This document shows positions 1-11,414 of a DNA stretch of 64,000 nucleotides, piece by piece. The notes below the pieces were generated by a model. The model was given only the letters and a program-made list of their open reading frames with translations. It searched no databases and was not told the origin of the DNA. This DNA is from Dyella terrae. GTDB lineage: Bacteria; Pseudomonadota; Gammaproteobacteria; Xanthomonadales; Rhodanobacteraceae. The DNA is taken from the NCBI RefSeq assembly GCF_022394535.1, contig NZ_CP089414.1:1798001-1862000 (forward strand). The letters are read 5' to 3'. Both the position numbers and the translations under genes were made by a program. Position 1 is the stretch's first letter. Each line of letters starts with the position of its first letter.

Positions 1-1532
1 ACGACAACGACCCGAATTATTCCAAAGCCCGCCTGATGCACAAGCAGGGCCAGATCAAGGATTTCTCCACCTTCGGCCTGAACCGCGCGCAGCAGTGGGA
101 ATTGATCCGGTTGATGCTGAAGCCCAAGGAAGAACTCGACGACATCACCATCGAGGACTATTTCAGCGAAGGTTTCCTGCAAAGCAACTTCTGGTTCTTC
201 TGGCGTTCGATGTTCGCCTTCGAGAACTGGCAGAGCCTGCTGGAGATGAAGCTGTACATGCACCGCTTCCTGGATGCGATCGACGGCCTGAACGACATGT
301 CTGCCCTGGTGTTTCCCAAGTACAACCAGTTCGACAGTTTCGTGCGCCCCCTCATCACCATGCTGCGCAAGCAGGGGGTGCAGGTGCAGTTCAATACACG
401 CGTGCATGATCTCGACATGGCGGTCGATGACGAGCGTCGCACGGTCACCGGCATCCGCTGCACCATCGACGGCAAGGACACCACGCTTCCCGTCGCCGAT
501 GGTGACCTGGTGTTTGCGCTGACCGGCTCCATGACCGAAGGCACGGCCTACGGCGACATGAATACCGTGCCTGTGCTCGAACGCGGCCTCCACGATCCCG
601 GCGCGGACAGCGACTGGGGCCTCTGGCTCAACCTCGCCAAGAAATCACCGGTATTCGGTAAGCCACTCAAGTTCTGCGGTGACGTCGAGCGCTCGATGTG
701 GGAGTCGGCAACGCTGACGCTCAAGCCCTCGCCCCTGGCCGACAAGATCAGGGAGCTTTCCGTCAACGATCCCTACTCGGGCAAGACCCCCACGGGTGGC
801 GTCATCACATTCACGGATTCGAACTGGGTACTCAGCTTTACCGTCAATCGTCAGCCGCACTTCCCCGATCAGCCCAAGGACGTACTGGTGGTCTGGGTCT
901 ATGCCCTGCTGATGGACAAGGAAGGCAACTACGTGAAAAAGCCCATGCCGGCGTGCACGGGACGCGAAGTGCTGGCCGAGCTTTGCTATCACCTGGGCAT
1001 CATCGATCAGCTCGATGCGGTGGCCGCCAACTCCAAAGTGCGACTTGCGCTGATGCCTTACATCACCGCGCAGTTCATGCCGCGCGCAGCGGGCGACAGG
1101 CCTCACGTGGTGCCAGCGGGCTGCACCAATCTCGGCCTGCTGGGGCAGTTTGTCGAAACCCACAACGATGTGATCTTCACTATGGAGAGTTCGGTAAGAA
1201 CGGCCCGAGTCGCCGTCTACACCCTGCTGAATCTGCGCAAGCAGGTGCCTGACCTCAGCCCCACGCAGTACGACATACGCAACCTGATCAAAGCGGCGCG
1301 CACGCTTAACAACAACGAGCCATTCATCGGCGAGCGACTGCTGCACCGGGTGCTCGGCAAGTCGTACTTCGCGCACGTGCTGCCGCCCTTGCCCAAGTCG
1401 GAAAAATCCAAGCAACGCGAATTGCTGGAAGACGAACTCGGCAACCTGTTCGGCAAGGGCAGTCAGGTGTTGCGCAACGCATCGGACTGGCTGGAACGCT
1501 TCGGCGACAACCTGCGCAAGAAGTCGGGCTAA
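1..1532 (+). CDS. ohyA: Oleate hydratase, 5' end outside window
   Basis: Adds water to the cis-9 double bond of oleic acid to give 10-hydroxystearate; an FAD-binding family linked to fatty-acid detoxification. The frame is open from base 3 without a start, so the N-terminus with the dinucleotide-binding GxGxxG lies outside. The 509 residues visible match the family in sequence style: the KARLM...KDFSTFGLN segment, the [18 protein letters not shown] block around the active site, and the conserved C-terminal half with [10 protein letters not shown] and [14 protein letters not shown]. Full-length members are about 550-650 aa, so roughly 50-140 residues are missing. The upstream neighbour is unseen; the next gene is convergent. 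Identification is from remembered family motifs and is firm. Confidence 0.93.
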   Translation, partial: DNDPNYSKARLMHKQGQIKDFSTFGLNRAQQWELIRLMLKPKEELDDITIEDYFSEGFLQSNFWFFWRSMFAFENWQSLLEMKLYMHRFLDAIDGLNDMSALVFPKYNQFDSFVRPLITMLRKQGVQVQFNTRVHDLDMAVDDERRTVTGIRCTIDGKDTTLPVADGDLVFALTGSMTEGTAYGDMNTVPVLERGLHDPGADSDWGLWLNLAKKSPVFGKPLKFCGDVERSMWESATLTLKPSPLADKIRELSVNDPYSGKTPTGGVITFTDSNWVLSFTVNRQPHFPDQPKDVLVVWVYALLMDKEGNYVKKPMPACTGREVLAELCYHLGIIDQLDAVAANSKVRLALMPYITAQFMPRAAGDRPHVVPAGCTNLGLLGQFVETHNDVIFTMESSVRTARVAVYTLLNLRKQVPDLSPTQYDIRNLIKAARTLNNNEPFIGERLLHRVLGKSYFAHVLPPLPKSEKSKQRELLEDELGNLFGKGSQVLRNASDWLERFGDNLRKKSG

Positions 1533-1557
1533 GGCTCTGAGGGAAAACGCGGTCATG

Positions 1558-1589
1558 GTAGTGCGCTGACGTTATCGCCAGCGCACTAC
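1558..1589. terminator. Hairpin between convergent genes
   Basis: Perfect stem of GTAGTGCGCTG with CAGCGCACTAC around a 10-nt loop, 25 bases after the oleate hydratase stop and just before the stop of the convergent gene. There is no clear U-run on either strand, so it may be a bidirectional attenuating hairpin rather than a classical terminator. Confidence 0.5.
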
Positions 1590-1600
1590 AGTCGTCGCAT

Positions 1601-2011
1601 TCACTCTTTCGAAAGCAGAAACCTGCTGATGCGCCGCCGCAGTTCCCGATCATCGATCGCCCTGGCTTCATCGTCGGCCGACACCGCATACTCGCGTGCC
1701 TGCGCATCATCGCCAAGACGCTTGTGACGTTCGGCCAGCGAGAATTGGATGGATGCGCGATAGGCCCGTGCCTCGTCTCCCACCGCCAGCTTTAACGCCC
1801 GTTGATACAGGGAAACCGCCGCACCATCGTCCATGGTGAAATCAGCCAGCGTTTCCCACAGAAACGGATGTTCATACCCGCCAAGGCTCTGCTCCTCGCA
1901 ATAGTCGTGGAGATCCTTGTAGGTGGTGGCATATCGGTCCGGTTCGCTTTCGTTCGCGAGCTCCGTCGCGAAGCCCATGACGTGATCCCAGACTTCCGGC
2001 TTGATGTCCAT
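1601..2011 (-). CDS. Hypothetical protein with TPR-like helices
   Basis: 136 aa, mostly helical, no signal peptide or membrane segment. Residues 50-125 resemble tetratricopeptide pairs (a LYQRALKLAVGDEARAY segment followed by SLAERHKRLGDDAQAREY), suggesting a small cytosolic interaction protein. I chose the ATG at 2011 because GGGAG lies 9 bases before it; a longer in-frame version to 2077 has no supporting site and an un-proteinlike N-terminus. It faces the oleate hydratase gene and has its own upstream region. No specific function can be assigned. Confidence 0.7.
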   Translation of the reverse strand: MDIKPEVWDHVMGFATELANESEPDRYATTYKDLHDYCEEQSLGGYEHPFLWETLADFTMDDGAAVSLYQRALKLAVGDEARAYRASIQFSLAERHKRLGDDAQAREYAVSADDEARAIDDRELRRRISRFLLSKE

Positions 2012-2213
2012 CGCTTTCGCTCCCTGCCTATCGTAAGTGCCTCGGCTCCAGGTGCAACGACCCAGGTCGAGCTGCACATCATCTCAGGAAACGAACACAG
2101 CCCCATAGCAGGACACCAGAAAACGGTGGGCTTTAAACCTTCTGTCCGCGAGCCACATCAGACGCCCAGGGTTGGCCCATCCACACGGATAGGGCCCTAC
2201 GGGAGGAAAGACT

Positions 2214-4193
2214 ATGGCGCGTTGCCGAGGGGTGATTCTCTTTGCGTGGCTGAGCGCGGCATCTGCCGTATTGCACGCCCAGCCACCACTTCACGTGGTG
2301 CAACCATCCGATATCGTGGCACTCGCGCAGGTGAGCAAAGCGCAGCCATCGCCGGATGGAAGCCAGATCGCTTACGAAGTGGACACCGATGCCGGTTCCA
2401 CCATCTGGCTAGTGGGAAGCGATGGCGCGCACGCCGCCCGAGCGTTGGTATCCGGCGAAGGCTCGCCGAACTCGCCGGCATGGTCACCGGACGGCGCATC
2501 ACTGGCTTTCCTTTCTCAAGCACCCGTGGCTGCCGATTCTCACCAAGCCGGTTCGAACGGTTCTGCCGCAGCAACATCGGGGCAGCAGCTCTGGCTGGCA
2601 TCGCCTGGCAGCGGAAAGTCGGAACCGCTCACTCGCCTGCCTCTGCGCATCAGCGGCTTTCGATGGTCGCACGACGGACGACGCATTGCGTTCCTGAGCA
2701 AAGGCGGCGACGTGCCGCAACAGTCACCAGAACACGACGAACACGTGCTTGACCGGCCGCAGCCCAACAGCCGCCTGTGGATCTATGACGTCGACACTCG
2801 GCAAGCGCATCCACTCACTCAACCAGACATGCATATCGTGGCTTTCGACTGGTCGCCGGATGATGCGCACCTCGTCGCATCCAGCTCGCCCACGTCACGT
2901 ACCAACGATGTGGAAAACGTGTTGTCCGTCGTTACCATCGATGCATCATCGGGCGCCGTCGAACGGCGGATTCCTGGCGGTTTAAGCAGACGCAAGGTGC
3001 TGTGGTCTCCCGACGGCCATCGACTTGCCTACTTTCGATTGGCACCGACGACAGATGTCGGCTTTCTCGTGATGTACGACCTGCGCACCGCAACGGAGCA
3101 AGTCGTCGCCGACACCCGGCAGGCGACCTTTGAAGACATGGAATGGGGCAACGACGGCGACGCGTTGTTCGGTCTTTCCCTGCAGGGGACGCGTTATTCG
3201 ATCGCGCGTATCAATGCAGCGTCTGGCCAGACGGTGAGCTCGCAGCCCCTGCAGGGCGCTGTCGAAAAAATCGCGATCAGCCACGACGGTCGCACATTCG
3301 CCTATGTCCAAGAAACATCGTCACATCCCGGCGAAATTTATGTGGCTCGCCATGGTCGTGAGCGCCAGCTCACCGTCACCAACCCCCAAGTGAAAACGTG
3401 GTTGCTGGGAACGCAGCGTGAGATCCGGTGGACCGCGCGCAGTGATGGCCGAACAGTAACCGCCGTGCTGCTCTTGCCGCCCCACTACGACCCGCGCAAG
3501 CGCTATAAAACCGTCGTGCATTTGCACGGTGGTCCGACCAGTGGCTGGGATCAAGGGTTTCACGGTTCGTGGTACGACTGGGGTGTCATCCTGGCATCGC
3601 ATGGATACGTGGTGCTGCTACCGAACCCCCGAGGCTCCGATGGTGCCGGTACCGCGTTCGGCATGGCTAACGACCGCGATTGGGGCCACGCCGAATTCCA
3701 GGACATCATGGATGGCGTCGATCAGGTCGTCGCTGACGGCATCGCCGATCCGGAACGGATGGGCGTTGGCGGCTGGAGCTATGGCGGATATCTGACCGCA
3801 TGGGTGGCTACCCACACGAACCGATTCAAGGCAGCCGTTGCCGGAGCGGCGATGACAGATCTGTTCGGCATGGCGACCACCACGGATATCGCCCCGGATT
3901 TTCTCAACCGCTACTTCGGACCGCTCGCAGCCAACGCGGCCAACTACGACGCGCATTCTCCCGCCCGCTATCTGCGTGATTGCCAAACGCCCGTACTGGT
4001 CGTGGGTGGCGAAGACGACGCGCGCGTGCCGTTTTCCCAAGGGATGGCGATGTATCGCGGGCTGCGCTTTCTAGGAAAGGAAACCCAGATGGTGCTGTAT
4101 CCGCGAGAACCGCATTTCTTCGGCGAACCCGCGCATCAACGCGATTCGCTGGAGCGCATGCTCGCCTGGTACGACGCTCATCTCGGGCCCTGA
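2214..4193 (+). CDS. S9 family peptidase (acylaminoacyl/dipeptidyl peptidase type)
   Basis: 659 aa, secreted. A signal peptide (residues 1-22, ending AVLHA) is followed by a seven-bladed beta-propeller of TolB/DPP-like repeats (about 30-400; SPDGSQIAYE, SPDGASLAFL, SPDGHRLAYF) and a C-terminal alpha/beta hydrolase domain. The nucleophile is Ser522 in GGWSYGGY, the acid is in GGEDDARVP (Asp601/602) and the base is His634 in EPHFFG. The family cleaves short peptides from N-termini, in the periplasm here. GGAGG stands 8 bases before the ATG. It is monocistronic, with a hairpin just downstream. Substrate specificity is not evident. Confidence 0.92.
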   Translation: MARCRGVILFAWLSAASAVLHAQPPLHVVQPSDIVALAQVSKAQPSPDGSQIAYEVDTDAGSTIWLVGSDGAHAARALVSGEGSPNSPAWSPDGASLAFLSQAPVAADSHQAGSNGSAAATSGQQLWLASPGSGKSEPLTRLPLRISGFRWSHDGRRIAFLSKGGDVPQQSPEHDEHVLDRPQPNSRLWIYDVDTRQAHPLTQPDMHIVAFDWSPDDAHLVASSSPTSRTNDVENVLSVVTIDASSGAVERRIPGGLSRRKVLWSPDGHRLAYFRLAPTTDVGFLVMYDLRTATEQVVADTRQATFEDMEWGNDGDALFGLSLQGTRYSIARINAASGQTVSSQPLQGAVEKIAISHDGRTFAYVQETSSHPGEIYVARHGRERQLTVTNPQVKTWLLGTQREIRWTARSDGRTVTAVLLLPPHYDPRKRYKTVVHLHGGPTSGWDQGFHGSWYDWGVILASHGYVVLLPNPRGSDGAGTAFGMANDRDWGHAEFQDIMDGVDQVVADGIADPERMGVGGWSYGGYLTAWVATHTNRFKAAVAGAAMTDLFGMATTTDIAPDFLNRYFGPLAANAANYDAHSPARYLRDCQTPVLVVGGEDDARVPFSQGMAMYRGLRFLGKETQMVLYPREPHFFGEPAHQRDSLERMLAWYDAHLGP

Positions 4194-4225
4194 ACCTTCT
4201 TGGCGTCGGCTCACATGGGAGAAGC

Positions 4226-4253
4226 GCCGTCCACCTATGTATAGGTGGACGGC
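4226..4253. terminator. Hairpin at convergent gene ends
   Basis: Perfect 12-bp stem GCCGTCCACCTA / TAGGTGGACGGC with a 4-base loop. It lies 33 bases after the S9 peptidase stop and overlaps the last codons and stop of the minus-strand gene. No long U-run follows, so bidirectional termination is inferred. Confidence 0.55.
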
Positions 4254-4822
4254 AGGCCCTCGCGTCGACAAATTTCCCGAACAAGAACATCGGACAGGTC
4301 AGCGCCATCGCGCTCATGCGATTCGATGATCGGAATGGCCCACTCGCCGCCAGCCAACTGGAAGTTGCGCGTCCACTCTGGCCACGCCAACAGCTCGTCG
4401 ACCGTGTAGCGCTTCGATCCGCCCATCTCGGCGTGCCCGCCGGCGATGGACTCGCCAACGTCAAATAGCGCGTGGCGGAACGGAAACAGGTAAACGCAAT
4501 AAACGTGGTGGGTCGGATGCACGTCGGTGGGCGCCTGGTTTTTGTAGCTCAGGCGGAGCACCTGTCCCTCGAGCTTCTCCCGCGCCAGCGGTTGCGAGTG
4601 ACGGTAAAGATAGTCCGCGGAAAGTTCACCCATGTCGGGCCAAATGACGGCGTGCTCTGTATGAGTGAAGTTCTTGAACTTGTTTGGATACGCCAGCTGC
4701 GGCCAGTTCATCTCTTCTCGCGCGATACGTGACTCGAACAGCCGGTACTCCTCTGGATCGAACTGGATGACCAGTCGCCAGTTTTCATTGGGTACGACTC
4801 GTTTGATTCGCGGTGCGTCCAT
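4235..4822 (-). CDS. DUF2442-domain protein with extra C-terminal domain
   Basis: 195 aa, cytosolic. Residues 2-75 fit DUF2442 (PRIKRVVPNENWRLVIQF..., then WPQLAYPNKFKNFTHTEHA and IWPDMGELSADYLY), a small domain often paired with toxin-antitoxin or DUF4160 genes. Here it is followed by about 110 residues of unfamiliar sequence containing YCVYLFPFRHALFDVGES. The start at 4822 is preceded by AAGG at 11 bases; a longer frame to 4909 is possible but looks non-coding. There is no DUF4160 partner nearby. The function of the fusion is unknown. Confidence 0.75.
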   Translation of the reverse strand: MDAPRIKRVVPNENWRLVIQFDPEEYRLFESRIAREEMNWPQLAYPNKFKNFTHTEHAVIWPDMGELSADYLYRHSQPLAREKLEGQVLRLSYKNQAPTDVHPTHHVYCVYLFPFRHALFDVGESIAGGHAEMGGSKRYTVDELLAWPEWTRNFQLAGGEWAIPIIESHERDGADLSDVLVREICRREGLPSTYT

Positions 4823-4921
4823 GCGGAATGAGCCTTGGATGTATCCGCGTATTTGAACAGTCCCGCTGCTGGAGCGAAAGCATGGCTCGCTTCCGCGCGC
4901 AGCCTGCACACGGGCCGCCCC

Positions 4922-7111
4922 TTATGGGGTGCTGGTTCCCGGCGTATCGGGGTGAAAGTCGTCGCCGGGAGGAAACGGTGCGCCACGCGACATCCATGTC
5001 TCGAACTGTTCGACCGTCATGGGCGGGCCGATATACCAGCCTTGCGCGCAATCGCAGCCTGCGTCACGCAGAAAATCCCATTGCGCCACGTTCTCCACGC
5101 CTTCCGCGAGCACCCGCATATTCATGTTGCGGGCCATGGCGACAATGGTGGACGTGAGGGTGATGGCCCTGGCGTCATCCGGCAATCCGATCAGGAAGCT
5201 GCGGTCGATCTTCAGGATTTGAATCGGGAAGCGGTTGAGATACGCCAGCGACGAATAGCCGGTGCCGAAGTCGTCGATGGCGAAGCTGAGCCCTAGCGCG
5301 CGCAGCCGCGAAAGCACATCCGACACGGCAGGCCCATGCTGAAGCAGACTGCCCTCGGTGATCTCCAGTTCGAGCAGTTGCGGAGGAAGGCCGGACGCGC
5401 CCAACGCGTCGGAAACCTGTTCATAGAGATTGACGCTGCCGAACTGTCGCGGTGAAAGGTTCACCGCCATATGCAAACCCGACCAGCCGCGCCGGACCCA
5501 TCCGGCCGCCCGATGACAGGCTTCCTGCAACACCCAATCCCCAATCGCCCCGATCAGTCCCGCTTCTTCGGCATAGGGGATGAAACGGTCCGGTGAAACC
5601 AGGCCAAAGGTATCGCTCCGCCAACGCAACAGCGCTTCGACGCCCACCACCCTACCCGTACGCAATTCAACCTGCGGCTGATAGAGCAGCGTGAACTCGT
5701 CGCGCTGGAGCGCACGGCGCAATCCCTCGCCAAGGTCGAGCAAGCCCTGTGCCTCGCTGGTCAGCGACGCACTGTAGAAGCGAAAGCGCGCCCGCCCCTC
5801 GCGTTTGGCCAACCCCAACGCCGCATCGGCGTGCTTGAGCAGCGTGGCGCCGTCGTCGCCATCGTGCGGCCAGGTGCTAATGCCGATGCTGGCACTGACG
5901 AAGATGTTCCTGCCCTGCCATGCAAAACCTTTGGCGATGACTCGCTGCATGCGTTCAGCAGCAGCCGTGATGGCGGTGGTATCCAGTGTCCCAAGCAAGG
6001 TAACAGCAAGGATGTCGCCATCGAGCCGCGCCACGGTGTGCGTCTGCTCGATACCGGAAAGACGATCCGCCATGTCTTTGATCAACTGATCGCCCACCTC
6101 ATGTCCCACGCTTTCATTGACGCGCTTGAAATGGTCCAGGCCGATCAGGAACAGCGCCAGGCGCGCCCCCTCTCTCTGCCTGATCGCATGATCGATGCGG
6201 TCAACGAGCAGCGCACGGTTGGGCAATCGCGTGAGCGGATCGTGGTAGGCGAGAAAACCCAGGTCCTTGGTGCGGCGCTCCACCGCTCGGCGCAGGGCGA
6301 GCACCCAGATGGCAAGCGCAATACCCGCCGCGCCTGCAACAGCTAGCGCATAGGCGAAGATCTGCGTGTACGGTGTGAAGTTGACGGGATTCCCCATCCA
6401 TTTGCGCCGAAGCGCGTCGCGCTCTTCGCTGGTGATGAGCCGCATGCCGTTGTCGACCAGCGCAAGGGTGGCAAGATTGCCCTTGCGTACGCCCCGATGG
6501 AACTCGCTCGAATAGAACTCGAATGCGTGGCTGAAATCCGCACCCGCGCTATTTTTGTAGAGGTAGTAGTTGGCGGGATAGTCATCCATGCACAGGATAC
6601 GGACGTCGCGCTGGTGCACGGCGTCGATCATCGCGTTGTAATCGCGATACAGCTTTAGTGCGGTGATCCCATGCTGCTTCAGGTGCTCAATACAGGCGTC
6701 GCCACGCTCCACGCCGACCTCGAAGCCGCGTAGTGCATCCACGTCGTCAATACCGGAGATGGACGTATCGACATAGATGCCCACGGTCACCTTCGCGTAG
6801 GGCGCGGAGAAGTCATAGAGCGGCTCCCGTTCCGGCGTCCGGAACAGCATATCGATCACGTCGGCCTGCCCGTCCAACAGCATGTGCTGGGCATTGGCCC
6901 AATCCGTTGGAACAAGTTCCACGTGGATGCCGGTCTTCTGCTCCCACAGCTTCCATTCGTCCACCAGGTAACCGCGGGGCTGATGGTCGGGCCCGATGAA
7001 CAGATAGGGCGGGTAGTTGTTGTCGCTGACGACACGAAGCGTTGCCGGCGCTGCGTGCAAGGCAGCGACCGCCACGACTGCCAACAGAAGTGCCAGCCAC
7101 GCTCTAAGCAC
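4922..7111 (-). CDS. Membrane c-di-GMP phosphodiesterase: periplasmic SBP sensor, degenerate GGDEF, EAL
   Basis: 729 aa. Signal peptide 1-21; periplasmic solute-binding (SBP_bac_3) sensor 24-245; one membrane helix about 251-273; GGDEF-like domain 285-450; EAL domain 465-715. In the GGDEF domain the signature reads D-G-D-I-L at 364-368, so cyclase activity is not expected and the domain may only bind GTP. The EAL domain keeps E492-A-L, NLSPRQF, EITEG, DDFGTGYS (613-620), KIDRSF and the late glutamate in LAEGVEN, so hydrolysis of c-di-GMP is likely. The sensor probably reads an amino acid or similar ligand. Monocistronic. Identification is strong; the ligand is unknown. Confidence 0.92.
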   Translation of the reverse strand: MLRAWLALLLAVVAVAALHAAPATLRVVSDNNYPPYLFIGPDHQPRGYLVDEWKLWEQKTGIHVELVPTDWANAQHMLLDGQADVIDMLFRTPEREPLYDFSAPYAKVTVGIYVDTSISGIDDVDALRGFEVGVERGDACIEHLKQHGITALKLYRDYNAMIDAVHQRDVRILCMDDYPANYYLYKNSAGADFSHAFEFYSSEFHRGVRKGNLATLALVDNGMRLITSEERDALRRKWMGNPVNFTPYTQIFAYALAVAGAAGIALAIWVLALRRAVERRTKDLGFLAYHDPLTRLPNRALLVDRIDHAIRQREGARLALFLIGLDHFKRVNESVGHEVGDQLIKDMADRLSGIEQTHTVARLDGDILAVTLLGTLDTTAITAAAERMQRVIAKGFAWQGRNIFVSASIGISTWPHDGDDGATLLKHADAALGLAKREGRARFRFYSASLTSEAQGLLDLGEGLRRALQRDEFTLLYQPQVELRTGRVVGVEALLRWRSDTFGLVSPDRFIPYAEEAGLIGAIGDWVLQEACHRAAGWVRRGWSGLHMAVNLSPRQFGSVNLYEQVSDALGASGLPPQLLELEITEGSLLQHGPAVSDVLSRLRALGLSFAIDDFGTGYSSLAYLNRFPIQILKIDRSFLIGLPDDARAITLTSTIVAMARNMNMRVLAEGVENVAQWDFLRDAGCDCAQGWYIGPPMTVEQFETWMSRGAPFPPGDDFHPDTPGTSTP

Positions 7112-7404
7112 TCATTCGCCCTCTTGTCGCAAGCTGACACCCGCTTGCTCCCTGCGGCTGCCAGGCCATGCCTGATTTGGTCCGGGCCTGTCCTAGTGGC
7201 ATGTGCGACAGGTCACGGAGGCTATCGACGAGTACCGCCGCGTCGAGGCTAATCCTTTGACCCGTGAATGCCGCATGTATGAAGCGGGGCCACCATGGTC
7301 GGCCCTGCTCGCCCCCTGACGCCTGTCTTTGCGTATCGGCGGTTCCTGTCGATTATTGAGTGTCCGCCTCGATCACACGGCGGGGCGGCGGCGTCACTTG
7401 CATA
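7112..7404. other. Intergenic region upstream of the EAL gene
   Basis: About 290 bases between the start of the phosphodiesterase gene and the katG terminator. No ORF with a ribosome binding site or family resemblance is visible. It must hold the phosphodiesterase promoter, but I cannot point to a convincing -35/-10 pair. Confidence 0.4.
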
Positions 7405-7446
7405 GGGAAAAAGAAAACCGCCCCATCCAAACGGATGGGGCGGTTT
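7405..7446 (-). terminator. Rho-independent terminator of katG
   Basis: Perfect 14-bp stem AAACCGCCCCATCC / GGATGGGGCGGTTT with a 4-base loop, followed on the minus strand by a T-rich run (TTTTCTTTTTCCC). It lies about 50 bases after the katG stop. One of the clearest terminators in the window. Confidence 0.92.
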
Positions 7447-7498
7447 CAGTACGGCTTGCGAAGCGTGGCTCTTCCTGGGGGAAGGCCCACGCTATACA

Positions 7499-10176
<2,678 letters not shown>

Positions 10177-10563
10177 TCAGGCCGATAACCAATGCGCAGG
10201 CGCCCCGCCCGGCCGTAGCTCTGTCGCCATGCGCTTGAGCCTGCGGCGCAACCCGGGCGAGCCGCACAGCAGGTAATGGGAGTCGTCTGTCAGGTTGCAC
10301 AGGGCCTGGACCTGGAACTTGCCCTGCTCACGGTTACCGATCGCAAGGATGCGGTCACCGTTTTGGAGGAACAGCCGATCAGGCCAGCGGGCAGACAAGT
10401 ACAAGGTGATCGCCGGCTCACTCAGGTCGATCTCGATGTCGTTGAAGTAGCGGGTGCCCCGATAGGGCACGCCATCCACCAGGCCCATCTCGCGATCGAC
10501 GCCGATGGTGTGGTCGCGCACTTTCGTGATCACGCCGATAACGCTGTCCAGTTCAGCCGCCAT
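10177..10563 (-). CDS. Hypothetical cytosolic protein
   Basis: 128 aa, no signal or membrane segment, beta-rich (alternating hydrophobic pattern in FNDIEIDLSEPAITLYLSA and DRLFLQNGDRILAIGN), compatible with a small barrel or OB-like fold. Its start overlaps the end of the upstream gene by 11 bases, so the two are translationally coupled and probably act together. Upstream proteins with a membrane anchor plus a similar beta region are typical of envelope accessory pairs, but that is inference. No known family recognised. Confidence 0.65.
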   Translation of the reverse strand: MAAELDSVIGVITKVRDHTIGVDREMGLVDGVPYRGTRYFNDIEIDLSEPAITLYLSARWPDRLFLQNGDRILAIGNREQGKFQVQALCNLTDDSHYLLCGSPGLRRRLKRMATELRPGGAPAHWLSA

Positions 10564-11119
10564 GCGCACGTGCCCCAACTATAGACTGGTAATCCCGATG
10601 GGCACGGAAACGGGCCGGGCGAAGCATCCGCACGACCTCCGCCAGGCCAAACAGCGCCATGGCCACACAAAGAAGCGTGATGACCATCACCACGAGGATC
10701 ACGGGCAGTGACATGACAAACGCGCTCGTCGGCCATTGATTGACCCACGACCAACCGAAATACATCGCCGTCACCAGCGCGGCCGCCAGCAGGGCAATGA
10801 GCATGAATATGCCTATCCGCTTCAGTGGCTCGATGGGCTCCAGTGCCTCGCCGGAATCGTGCAGACGAAGCCAGAACAGGCGATGGCGCCCGTTGGCGAC
10901 AAAGGGGGCCGCGGTTACCCGCACGGGTAACTGCGCATGGCGCAACACTGCGCCCGCGCGCTTGCTGTCATTGAAATCACTGGCTTGGCAGAAATACCAA
11001 CGTCCATCGATGCGCAGGCGATACAACCTTTCCTGCTCACCCGAACGTCCCCGCACGAGATTGCCTTCGAGGCGTTCGAGCTGCCCTTCCATGATGCGCT
11101 GTGTGCCGTCCTTGTTCAT
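10553..11119 (-). CDS. Hypothetical membrane protein
   Basis: 188 aa. N-terminal soluble beta-rich part (residues 1-95) followed by two membrane helices, about 103-127 (IGIFMLIALLAAALVTAMYF) and 135-163. The C-terminal tail is basic. First gene of a two-gene unit with the 10177 gene. The start is uncertain: the ATG at 11119 has only a weak GGTGG before it, and a TTG about 26 bases earlier or the ATG of MEGQL are alternatives. An inverted repeat pair lies upstream. Function unknown. Confidence 0.6.
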   Translation of the reverse strand: MNKDGTQRIMEGQLERLEGNLVRGRSGEQERLYRLRIDGRWYFCQASDFNDSKRAGAVLRHAQLPVRVTAAPFVANGRHRLFWLRLHDSGEALEPIEPLKRIGIFMLIALLAAALVTAMYFGWSWVNQWPTSAFVMSLPVILVVMVITLLCVAMALFGLAEVVRMLRPARFRAHRDYQSIVGARAHGG

Positions 11120-11228
11120 CCACCACTCGTCCCTGACCTGCCTCAACCGGGATCATGCTAATGGGATCCAGCTGAATCCGCTCAGTGTGTTGGAGCTCGT
11201 TTACGATCGTGCTTGAGCGCCGTTTTTC

Positions 11229-11370
11229 CTCAGCGTCATTCCGGCGCAGGCCGGAATCCAGTGGCCTCCACGTCCGGTCTTCGCGAAGGGTTTCACGGCA
11301 TATGGCCGACTGTGGCGACCATCCAGCGTAATCGCTACTGGATTCCGGCCTGCGCCGGAATGACGCTGAG
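11229..11370. repeat. REPIN-like inverted repeat pair (copy 1)
   Basis: Two 34-bp arms, 11229-11262 and 11337-11370, are perfect inverted complements (core CATTCCGGCGCAGGCCGGAA). Each arm is itself palindromic (TTCCGG...CCGGAA). The 74-bp spacer is not coding. A near copy with the same geometry occurs at 52153-52287, which marks these as dispersed elements of REP type rather than a local terminator. No RAYT transposase is in the window. Confidence 0.85.
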
Positions 11371-11414
11371 GGGATCGAGCCACACGGAGATTGTAAACAG
11401 GCCCTTGGTCAACA

